Assembly (NCBI GenBank): GCA_964058805.1
Contig: CAXKVV010001649.1
Coordinates: 1 to 28,993 of the forward strand
Reading direction: 5' to 3'
DNA: 28,993 bases
Source: Schoenoplectus triqueter
Lineage: Eukaryota > Streptophyta > Magnoliopsida > Poales > Cyperaceae
Part shown: piece by piece, positions 18,007-27,506 of the stretch
Numbering within the stretch: the first letter of the stretch is position 1
How the letters are laid out: every line of letters starts with the position of its first letter
Program-made: the position numbers and the translations under genes
Notes under the pieces: model-generated
What the model was told of the DNA's origin: nothing
Databases searched by the model: none
What the model saw: the letters and a program-made list of their open reading frames with translations, nothing else

Positions 18007-18794
18007 CAACAACCGACACGTTGGCCATAAGTAGCTAAGTGTTTGGACCGGACTAAAACTACTGAATATATATATGTACTGTGTAGTTCTTATTCAGCAT
18101 GTCAGACATATATACACGAAATAAATAACATAAATTGGAGTAATTAGGTAATTAGCTATATATTAATTGATGACGAAATCGGTGGCGCATCATGAAGCCA
18201 TTATTTTTATTTTTTGATTCTTTTCAAGACTAAGATATTAATTAATCTGATTTGCACAGTTTAATCGAATCGGGGCTAAACAAATTATTAGTGGGTATAA
18301 TCGGAGTGTGTACGAAAGTTACATTGAAAAACATTACAAGAGTCAATATATATGTACTGTTTTCTTTTTCATATTATTATATTGCTTGCAGAAGATACGT
18401 ACTACTACGTAGTGTCCGCTGCAGTATCTTGTGTTCAAGTCGAGGCCTGTTTCCCTATTGGTCAGAGTACGAAACTAAGGAACTGTTGTTCTTTTATTTA
18501 TTTTTCATTATATTATTATTTATCTTTTCTTGTAAGTACCACTTCAACCAATTATATTATTAATTCATAGAGTTTTCTCTTTCATCTTAATTTGCGGGAT
18601 TAGGTTAGCAAATTTTCTTAATATTTGATTTTGAGGAAGAAAATACATCAATGAAATCTGCTTAAATTTGGAATTTTCCATATGTGGCAGTTTGTCTTTA
18701 TCAAGTTTTAGATGAGACATGTTGATTAAAATTGATGAGAAGATCAAAGTTGGAATGATAGAATATAAGCCTACATAAAAATGAAGCGAAATTG
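18006..18794. other. Intergenic stretch upstream of the YABBY gene, no gene seen
   Basis: Two overlapping plus-strand frames at 18252-18570 and one minus-strand frame at 18565-18747 show no domain, plausible codon use or start context. No mobile-element terminus is recognised. It may hold distal regulatory DNA of the YABBY gene, but nothing in the sequence proves it. Confidence 0.45.
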
Positions 18795-18917
18795 TTACGT
18801 CGATAGTCGATATACCATCGCAGTTGCAATTGCAATCACCACCAAGTCAAATGCAATTGTAATTGCAGTTGCAATTGCAAACACCACCAAGTCCAAGAGC
18901 AGCGCCTTCTCTTCCAT
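18795..18917 (-). CDS. Candidate 40-residue hydrophobic miniprotein
   Basis: An ATG at 18917 (minus) opens a 40-residue frame beginning MEEKALLLDLVVFAIATA and ending at TAA 18795. After a charged start it is almost wholly hydrophobic, consistent with one or two membrane segments. The frame contains a 45-bp duplication (copies at 18820-18848 and 18865-18893 on the plus strand), which is in phase and repeats DLVVxAIATA. I do not recognise a family. It lies ~0.4 kb upstream of the YABBY start and points away from it. It could equally be a chance frame in a small TTGCAATTGCAA-rich tandem repeat; the in-phase duplication is the only argument for coding. Confidence 0.25.
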   Translation of the reverse strand: MEEKALLLDLVVFAIATAITIAFDLVVIAIATAMVYRLST

Positions 18918-18989
18918 CAAGCGACTGTTCTCCAATAATTTTATAATATCTATGTTCTGACATCTCTGTGTCAGCTGTCTGTTTCCCAC

Positions 18990-19355
18990 AGAACTAGCTC
19001 GGAACTCGGATTAAGAGAGAGAGAGAGAGAGAGAGAGAATCCAATCCATCTCCCCTCCCTCACGGCCACACTCGTTCCTTCTCTCTTTCTCTTCAATCCC
19101 CACTCAATATTTCAAATCAGGAAAGGAACGACAGATCCGAGGTTCCATTGCCATCAATCAAAGCATCAAATCAGTCAACAGCTTCATTAAAAAACAACTC
19201 CTCTCTCTTTATATATCTTTCTTTCCTTCTTCCTTCCTTCATTCTTCTATTCCTCTCCTCTCCTCTCTCTCTCTCTCTCTCCCTCCCTCCCTCCCTTCCT
19301 CCAGGTCATGTTCTAAACAAACGACACTAGCAAATTATCCATCAAATCAGAGAGA
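18990..19355 (+). promoter_or_regulatory. YABBY proximal promoter and 5' leader
   Basis: (GA)13 at 19014-19039 is a GAGA-type site, the kind bound by plant BBR/BPC factors. A TATA-like TTTATATATC lies at 19208-19217, about 140 bases before the start codon. A pyrimidine tract of ~85 bases (19219-19303) ends in CCAG at 19301-19304; this could be a Y-patch-rich leader or the acceptor of a leader intron. The start codon at 19356 has A at -3. No transcription start can be fixed by eye. Confidence 0.55.
19308..19316 (+). CDS. Two-codon upstream ORF (ATG TTC TAA)
   Basis: An ATG occurs 48 bases before the YABBY start and is followed by one sense codon and TAA. The leader between this stop and the main ATG is 39 bases and has no other ATG. 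The context (GTCATGT) is weak, so many ribosomes would scan past. Such minimal uORFs can lower translation of the main frame. It counts only if transcription starts upstream of 19308. Confidence 0.4.
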   Translation: MF

Positions 19356-22300
19356 ATGTCAACCTCTTCAGGCGCCTTTTCGCCATTGGAGCACCACCTC
19401 CTGGCCCCCGAGCAGCTCTGCTATGTGCACTGCAACTTGTGCGATACAGTCCTCGCAGTAATTACAATTATCCCTAATTCTTAATTAAGTTGTTCCCCTA
19501 CCCCTACCCTTTCAGTAGGCCAATAAATACTTTGATGATCTCTCTGTTTTCATTTTTTGTCTCTACTTCGTCGCTTAATTTGGATCTTTTCATTTTTGTT
19601 AGGTGAGTGTACCCTACACCAGTTTGTTACAGACGGTTACTGTGAGGTGTGGTCACTGCACAAACCTTCTCTCTGTAAATATGCGAGCTCTACTGCTTAA
19701 TACAACAGCAAACCAGCTCCACCTTGGCCACTATTCTCTCCTCTCTCCTTCAAACCACAGTAGTCTCTTGGTATGATCTTTGATTTCCTCCTTTTCATGT
19801 ACATATACATGTCTTTTCTTTTACTAATTTCTTGAGTGTTGTTTTCATCATCATAAAACATTGCATTGTAACTCTTTGTTCCCATTTTCATAAAATTCTT
19901 TTTTCACTACAGACGGCAAGAGTGCACTGGACCTTTTTGGGCACTTTTGAATAACCCTTTTGTAATAATTCTAGTTTTATAAATAATTTGTTCAATATAA
20001 TTCACGCTCTGGTTAGTCAGGTCTTCTTTTACTTAATTAAGAAACTCCCTAGTTGTTCCTCTACTTCTTTTTTTTTTCTTATTTTGTTACATGATCTTAT
20101 AAAAGTTTTGACCACCGTCTTCAGATCATGAAAAGCATGAAATTAACATGTTCTGCATATATATTATTTTGCATTATCATTCTTTTTTTTCCCACTTGAA
20201 ATAAGCTTCTTTTTTTAACATCCTACAGTTTATATATATTGTCTCTGAGGTACATGTTTTTGGATGAGATTTCTTCAAATAGTTTTGGAGCCTTCTGTAA
20301 TATTCTTTTTAGTCATTAACATTTGATTTGCTCATTTTAGGATGACATATCTTGCCAAAATCCAAGCTCACTACTTGATCAACCATGCCTCAGTAGCATC
20401 ACCACTTGTAGCAGCAGTAGCAACAACAACCACTGTAACAATGCAACATTGAAGAGAATAATTCCCCAAGAACTTCCTCAGACACAACCAGTCAACAGAC
20501 GTATATATATTTTCTCTTCCTATAAATCGTTTTTGTTGTTTTCAGGCAAATATTCTCTTGTAAGAATGTCGTAGAATACTCCAACAGTTTTCTTCTTACT
20601 TGTCTTTTCGGAGAAATTCTTTTCCATTTTACTATATATATAGTATAAAGAGTCAGTACGACTTAATTTAGTAAATTAAATGAGCTTCTGAAAATGTTCA
20701 TAGTATAAAATAAAAACGATTTAAAGATTGTTTCTCTTGCTCTTTTTTTTTCAAAAAAAAGAAGAAGAAGGAATTCTCTTTTCTTTTTTTTTTCTTTTTT
20801 GAAATAGATTATTAAATTCCATGTGTTATTACATTATCTCCCTCTCTCTCAACCGTCTCTTATTTTTTTTCTGCTGTCGTCTTGGAACAGTGGCTCTTGA
20901 GAAAACCTCCCAAGTCCATACCTTATTAATTGTACATGCCACGCAATATTAGATCAAAATCTGCTGTTATTATTGTAAATAGCGTCATGTTATTTGTTCC
21001 AAAAAATATATAAAAATATTTTTAAAATAGAAAAAAAAATTTAGATATGTTTTTTAATTGTACATTGATAGTCAATCAAATTTCATATAATTTCACTAAT
21101 TTTTGATTCTTCATCAAAATTTATCAAATTTAATGATCTTTCACTAATATTTATAACATTTTCAAATTAAAGGTATTTGATGGACTATCAAATGTTAATA
21201 AAATTGCATGAATTTGACGGGATATCAAGCTGTAAATAAAATATATATATATATCTATAATTTTTTTTTTATTTTTAAGATTTTTTTTAAACAAATAATA
21301 AGTTTCTATTCTTCTATAAGAATAACAGTAGATTTGAAATCCACTATATTCACATTGTTTGTATTTCTCAGTCCCTAATGTGAAAAATTCATGTAAATCC
21401 TTTTCTCTTTTCCTCTCTGGCTGTTGTTTTAGCTCCCGAGAAGAGGCAGCGGGTGCCATCAGCGTACAATAGGTTCATCAAGTACGTACGTACATACTAT
21501 CATTTTCCAAGAATTGAGCAGTTTCCGAGAATTCGAAATAATACATGCTACCATTATATTTTCTTGGTACATATCTTTTTCTCTGTTTGATTTATTTGAA
21601 TGAAAAATGTCAGGGAAGAAATCCAACGGATAAAAGCTGGAAATCCCGACATAAGTCATAGGGAGGCTTTCAGCGCAGCTGCCAAGAATGTCAGTATCTT
21701 TCTCTCCCCCCCTTCTATGGTTTTCATTCTCTTTCTACTCTCTTTCTTCTTGGCGATTCTCGTTTATTTTTATGGCGTAAAATTTTGTTGTGTCTGTCTC
21801 AGTGGGCCCACTTTCCCCACATCCATTTCGGACTGATGCCTGATCAGAACTTAAAGAAATCCAACGCTCCGCCACAGGTAAAAGAGTACAATCTTTCAAT
21901 TAATAAACTATATATTGAATGTTTAACTCATAATAAAACCTTCATAAAAGCCTATGGGTCTCGTGTAAAGTTCATGATTTATGTGTGCACTTCTTTTGAG
22001 GATAGTTTAGGCTATGCTAAACTTAGCTTCTGATTCCTATTACTGGGTTATGACATGGTTTGACTTATCAATTTTGATGTGACTGTTATAAACACTGGTC
22101 AACCGTATAGCACGCCCGAGTATATCCATAATTTATTATAATAATTATATAGATATAGATTAGTGTAGGATATAGGATAGTGTTAGCAGCTAAATGTAGA
22201 ACACCTGTTGGCAGCAAAAAGAGTACATTTCATCATCTTTATGTTATGTCATGTTATGTATCCCCAGCTGTCACCTCCTTTTATATTTTATATAATATTT

Positions 22301-23206
22301 TCAACTATTGACGATGTGCATGTTCCACTAATATATTTCTCCAAATAAAAGCAGTGAGAATTGTTGGCATAAAATTACAACAATCGTAATGGTAGATGGT
22401 AATTGCATTTTTTTCTCTTTTGCCCAAGTAAAATATAAAATTTTCAATTAAGAGATGTTTATGTTCTTTGTTTATTTGATAAATTTGCAGCCCCCTATGT
22501 GTTGCTTCATTATGTGAGATCGAACCCGTTTGTAATTAGTTATATATATGTTACCCATTAGAAAGTATCATTTTGTAACAAAATTTGGTTGGTGAAACAC
22601 CATTAGAAGTGATGATTCGTGGGTTGAACTTCTTTTCATTTTATTGGTCTGCGTTTTAATAATTATAAATTGTCATTTTCTGATCTCTAGCAATGAGCAA
22701 TGATCCTATGCAACCTATTTTATGAGATAAAAAATTGGTATTTACTTTTTACTATATATATATATATATCCCCCAAAGGATAAGAATATGAGTTTATACG
22801 ATATAGTATCTATTTTGCTTTTATATTAGTGCCTAGCTAATTTTAGCAAGAAAACGTTCACTATATTACGATAGAATTATTTTTTATATCATTGTACTTC
22901 CATTTTAGAAAACGTTTCATGATCATCTGATCAAATGAATACTTGGCTCAATAGAGCATATGTTCTCACCTCATTTTCTTGAAATGAACACATAATACTC
23001 TTATCGGACGAAGTATATCCTTTAATATGGATAATGAAATTTGATCAACACAAAAATGTCACAATGCCTAACTATAAATTTCACTACATCAATGCATTAA
23101 TTTTCTTGTCTTTTGCTTTTAGGTGAGAAAAGAAGATGCGACAAGTATTCTAAAGGAAGGTTTCTATGCACCGGTGGCGGCTAATATGGGAGTATCACCA
23201 TTTTGA
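19356..23206 (+). CDS. YABBY1: YABBY transcription factor, FIL/YAB3 clade
   Basis: There are seven exons: 19356-19457, 19603-19770, 20341-20500, 21433-21481, 21614-21689, 21803-21877 and 23123-23206 (714 nt, 237 residues). All introns are GT-AG and the frame is open throughout. The zinc finger is C26-x2-C29-x20-C50-x2-C53, with YVHC before it. The HMG-like YABBY domain spans about residues 144-197 ([20 protein letters not shown], then AFSAAAKN and [12 protein letters not shown]) and is complete. The linker holds NQLHLGH, as in FIL/YAB3 proteins, and a Ser/Asn run (exon 3). The C-terminus ends NMGVSPF, close to the usual GVTPY. Length and exon number fit FIL/YAB3 rather than CRC, INO, YAB2 or YAB5. 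YABBY proteins are nuclear DNA-binding regulators of abaxial identity and lamina growth in leaves and floral organs. Intron 6 is the longest (1245 bp), and intron 3 (932 bp) carries a transposon fragment. The clade is confident; the exact orthologue is not. Confidence 0.96.
21001..21290. mobile_element. Degraded family D fragment inside YABBY intron 3
   Basis: TTTGATGGACTATCAAATGT, TAATAAAATTGCATGAA and the mirrored TTGATAGTCAATCAAATTTC / CATATAATTTCACTAA strings match the interior of D1 at 16210-16350. The terminal AGGTGAGG module is not recognised on either side. It lies 140 bp before the intron 3 acceptor and leaves the acceptor pyrimidine tract intact. Confidence 0.6.
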
Positions 23207-23575
23207 ATTGTGCTCACCTCTTCTAGCTAGCTAGGGCTTCGCCTCTCTCTACTCTATTTAGTCGTGCTAATATCTAATTAAGGTGCTACGTACTGCATAA
23301 GGACAGTGCAAAATGTTTTATTTTTATCTTTTTGTTTCCTTCTCTTTATTGTCTTTTTAGTGTCTCCTTTAATTTTTTAGTGGTTTGATGCATGTTCATT
23401 AAAGTGAGGCATCGAGTATCCATTAGGTACGCATGTCTAAAGGCCGGTATGCAAAGCTTGATCAAAATATTTTAAGTTGCATGACTCGGAACATATATTC
23501 GCTTTGAATCTGTTATTCGCTGTAGCTTTTGCATACACTCCTTTTTTTTTCTATTTAGTATTATTCAATATTAAT

Positions 23576-23623
23576 TCAGAACATGAAAGTTGCCCCCCCA
23601 AAAAAAAAATCAGAACATGAAAG
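23576..23623. repeat. 14-bp direct repeats around a TTG-C7-A10 spacer
   Basis: TCAGAACATGAAAG occurs at 23576-23589 and again at 23610-23623. The 20-bp spacer is TTGCCCCCCC followed by ten A. This is the pattern expected if a poly-A tail with almost no body inserted by target-primed reverse transcription, leaving a 14-bp target duplication. Repeat length and spacer length both equal those at 3700-3747. It sits 370 bp after the YABBY stop. Confidence 0.9.
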
Positions 23624-23950
23624 CTAAGAAAACTGTCCCCTTTATTTACTTTTCCCATGATTCAAAAGGTAATTACCCAATTACTTACCGACCGGCGTTC
23701 AAAAATCTGGGCAAGGCAAAAGCACTGTCCATTTTTATCTTTTCTCGAAGTTAACAAGAAGTTCTGATCTTGATAGAGCCACAAACCCTTAGGTTTACTT
23801 TTTATTCATGAAAAGAAGTTATTTGACAACTACTTATTTTACTTTCAAAACACAACTCTAATTTCATATATAATTTTTCTTTAAACTAATCAAGAACGTA
23901 ACTTCATATTTGCTCGTTAATTAACTAATTAAACATGGCTATTTAAAGCA

Positions 23951-24030
23951 CATGATTGGCCTAATGGTCAAGTACGTACTTGAGTCATTTTCTAAAGTTG
24001 AGGGTTCAAGTCTCTGTGGTCAGTTTTCTT
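23951..24030 (+). mobile_element. Possible tRNA-derived SINE head
   Basis: TGGCCTAATGG (23957-23967) resembles a tRNA A box, and GGTTCAAGTCT (24003-24013) resembles a B box, at a spacing suitable for an RNA polymerase III promoter. The acceptor stem does not pair, so it is not a functional tRNA gene. No clear 3' tail or target duplication was found, so SINE origin is only one reading; a decayed tRNA copy is the other. Confidence 0.35.
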
Positions 24031-24893
24031 TGTATCAAAAAGATTAAAGTTGTTATTTGCCTAATTTATGTTATCTATTTAACCATTGCCAATTAAGAAA
24101 TAATATTGCCAGAGAAAAAATTATGTAGTATATGTAATGAAATATATATGTCCGTATGTGGAAGGATTAAATAAGTACCATATAATTTTTGTGCTCTCCA
24201 TCATTGCCAAACAATGATAATTTATTTCTAGACCAAATAAATATCAAAGAGTTAATGTGATCCATTGAAATTGTTATATTTTGAAAGTGAAACATTGCAT
24301 ATTAAAAAATGCACAATGTACTTTTAAGTTTGTTTATTATAATCTACTTTTGCATTTGACATAAATTTGTTTATTATAATGTTGGATGACATTTTTGGTG
24401 AATTGATTTAAAAGATAACTAACATATGGCGCAATAAATCACAGGTACATATACGTTTAGCTAACACAAAAAATTTATGTCGATAACGTCATAATTAATG
24501 GACAGGATTCTTAATATATATAGTGTGGTATATAGTGGTAGATAGCGTGTGCTAAAATTTTTGTTTTCACATCTCATTAACCACGTACACTTAAGAATAT
24601 GAATATTAGATGGATGTCACAATTTTAATTGATAGCAAAATTTAATTAAAAAATAAAGTACATTTGTTTATATACATATTAGAAACAGTTAGTTTTTAAT
24701 ATTAAATAAATACGCAAATGTGACATACATAAGAATTTCAAAATAATAAAATAAACATTTTAAATTGAAAAGTTGAAACCAATCTTATGTTTCATTTCAT
24801 GTTTATAAATTATAATATGTTAAATAGAAACAAAATATGTGAGAATTCAAAGAAATTAATAGAATGGAAAATCACAGTTTGAAATACACATAT

Positions 24894-24937
<44 letters not shown>

Positions 24938-24939
<2 letters not shown>

Positions 24940-25320
24940 CGTTTGCATTTCGAGCCCAAGTGCATATGTCTCAAATTTTATCGTAACACGTCCGAAATTC
25001 AAATTATCATTCTCATTAAATTCTTCATATCAAATATTAGGGGATATAAAAATTTGGGGTATTTTGAGTTTTTTAAGTATTTATTTTGGATTTTTGAAAT
25101 CAGCAACAACAATTTAATATTTTATTATTATTTTAGTGCTGATTTTCAAAAATCCAAAATAAATACTTAGAAAACTCAAAATACCCCAAAATTTTGTATC
25201 CCTCAATATTTTGATATGAAAAATTTCATGAGAAATATAATTTTAAATTTCAAACATGTTACGATAAAATTTGAGCCATATGCACTTAGGCTCGAAATGT
25301 AAACGTTTTCACAATAACCT
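24938..25320. mobile_element. Family C fold-back element, complete (copy C2)
   Basis: The left arm begins AACGTTTGCATTTCGAGCCC and the right arm ends GGCTCGAAATGTAAACGTTT, then TCACAATAACC. Arms include CTCAAATTTTATCGTAAC, ACGTCCGAAATTC, TTATCATTCTCATTAAATTC, GGGGTATTTTGAGTTTTTTA and AAGTATTTATTTTGGATTTT, with the centre near 25120. (TA)n tracts lie against both ends (24896-24938 and 25323-25344). A 75-codon frame in the left arm is a chance frame; no transposase is encoded. Confidence 0.9.
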
Positions 25321-25344
25321 CCTATATATATATATATATATATA

Positions 25345-27253
25345 ATGCGAATATCCACATCCTTTGTGGGCTACAATTATCCGCACTGCTTAATTTCATA
25401 TACGCGTATTGTATTTATTGTTACGTATAAACATGCATTTTTTTTCTTGCACGTATCTTTTTCATGCAAACATAGGTGAAATTAATAATTAGAATTACTT
25501 GAATCTACTCCGTCGGATCAAGATTAGACTGTCTGGATTAAATGAGATAAATCTAACGTCTCTCCAATTTTGCTAATGACGGAATAAAACGCATCATAAT
25601 ATATGTACACCTGCACTCTTGCACCTAAATATATTCCCCAAACTTACCATAGGTTAATCATCATTTGTATATCATCACCTATAATTAATTAGTTGCATAT
25701 GATATATATGACCATTTTCAGTTTTTCACACTAAAACCAGCTCATTTGTACAAGGGGACAAACAACTTGTGAAGTAGAGACAGCTAAAAGGTACGTCACC
25801 TGATGTCTTTTTGTCAAAGAATCTGGTATGGCCAAGCTAAGATATCGGAATTTGACACGATCGACCTCAGTGAATGTGCAGCAAACAGCATGGCAAAGGG
25901 GTTTTCACGGCCCCACAAGAACTAAGTGTATTTTGGACGATATGAACCATGGAATAATTGCATGTATATCCTTGGAAACCTAAATGGTACCACAATTTCG
26001 CCAATCCAATTAATGAACTTCGGTCAACTCATTAATTAATTTGCCATTTATATATTATAATTCAAGTAAATTTACTTTCTTTAAAATTCAACCGCCATAA
26101 ATATGAAACTAATAGTAAAAAAATGAATAGTCAAATTGGCATTGTTGCAGTCCATAATAATTCGGTTCCTTTCTGTCCCTTTACCAGAACTGCAGGCGAC
26201 TGATGAAAAGGAATGTCAAATATTGGTTTCAATCCCGGCCTTATCATTCAAAAAAAAAAATCTTGTGGTTGATAAAGATTTATTAAATCTGTGGAGCTGT
26301 TCATGACATGACTTGAGATACAGCGATATATAGATAGGTGTGCGGCAGATGGTGGGCCGTATTAAAATAATGATCCAACCATGACATTTTAACGATATGC
26401 TAACATGCTTCAATTATATATTAAACATATATACCTTGTGTTTGTGAGTTTTTACAGACAATTATAAATTTATGATATGTGAAGTTAGCAAACTACACGA
26501 GTTTTTAATTATTTTAATATCATTTGTTTTCGAAATTATCTATTGTCAAAGAGGTTAATTTTTAAATGGAGTAAGGAGATCTAAGGTATAATCCAAATAA
26601 ATTCAAAACTGTATTAATAGTCACTCGACTATCTGATTAGAAACTTCTTAGTTTTATTAACGGATTCTTTTCTAACACGTGTTCAATTCATTAATTGAAC
26701 TATAGAATTCTCATAATATAACTAGCTTTTAGTTTCACATTAAATTTTGGATGCATGCACTTGTACCCTATTTTAAAAGTTAAATGTGGATAGTCATGGA
26801 ACCAAGTATATATTAACATGAGTCTATATCATCTCAAGGACTTGATGATTAATTCATTCCGGCCATATCTACATTGCATTGAGATATGTTTTTGTACGGA
26901 TTTGAACAAGGGGAAAACAACTTTTTTTTGGTTGGTAATGATCTGCTGGAAGGGCAGAGGTAGGTAAGCTTGGGAGGTGAGGAGTGTTTTAGTGTTTGTG
27001 TGTAAACGGTACATATACACCGAAAAGGAAATTGACACTATCCACATAGGAAATAAGACATAGTATTATTAGAAAGGATTAACAATTAAATATAGCTACA
27101 TTATGCAATCCTAGAGTGTCACATATTTCTAAATTGATTTTATTTCTGCTATCATTTATTCAACCACCTCTCGGGATATCATTTAACTAGGGTATTATCA
27201 GAACTCTTATGATGATTATAATATGAAGTTATGAAGATATGTTGAGTTAGGCT
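25345..27253. other. Intergenic stretch, no gene seen
   Basis: No credible frame is present. A patch at 25730-25980 is richer in G+C and less repetitive, but it has no domain or RNA signature. Small minus-strand frames at 26216-26413 and 26829-27047 lack ATG context and recognisable features. Mobile-element termini were not seen apart from the family C arm that follows. Confidence 0.45.
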
Positions 27254-27420
27254 ATTGTGAAAACATTCATATTTTGACCGATATTCAAACGCGTCAAAAA
27301 AAATACTTTATCACATGGTCTCCGAAATTCCAGTTTATAGTACTGCTCATTAAATTCTACATACTGAGATACAATTTTTTTTTCTATTTTTAGTGTTTTA
27401 AAGCATTTATTTTGAAATAG
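27254..27420. mobile_element. Degraded family C single arm (copy C3)
   Basis: Modules appear in family C order: ATTGTGAAAAC, an ATTTTGA variant of ATTTCGAG, TATCACATGGTCTCCGAAAT (compare ATCGTAACACGTCCGAAAT in C2), CTCATTAAATTCTACATA, GATACAATTTTT, TATTTTTAGTGTTTTAAAGC and ATTTATTTTGAAAT. The homology ends where the fold-back centre would be, about 85 bp before the CCHC-gene start. Confidence 0.55.
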
Positions 27421-27506
27421 GACATGAAATTCTCTCCAAGAACGCTCCAAGAATTAACTTCTTCTCCAGCTCTCCAGTTCGTTTTTTATTGGATAATCAA
27501 GAAGCC

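Larger units (their letters stand above)
23207..24895. other. YABBY 3' flank and intergenic DNA, no further gene
   Basis: The 3' UTR probably occupies the first ~250 bases; several T-rich patches (23320-23370) could guide polyadenylation, but no single AATAAA site stands out. Beyond it the stretch is AT-rich, with only a microinsertion-like duplication and a tRNA-like fragment (listed separately). No open frame of note is seen. Confidence 0.5.

Noticed and set aside
18252..18570. Two overlapping plus-strand frames rich in Phe, Tyr, Leu and Ser
   Set aside because: Composition reflects T-rich DNA; there is no start context, domain or splice pattern.
21600..22033. Plus-strand frames reading through YABBY exons 5 and 6 and adjacent introns
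   Set aside because: They combine true exon codons with intron sequence; GT-AG splicing restores the YABBY domain exactly, so these are not separate genes.
23951..24030. Functional tRNA gene
   Set aside because: A and B boxes are present but the acceptor and anticodon stems do not pair, so only a tRNA-derived remnant is proposed.
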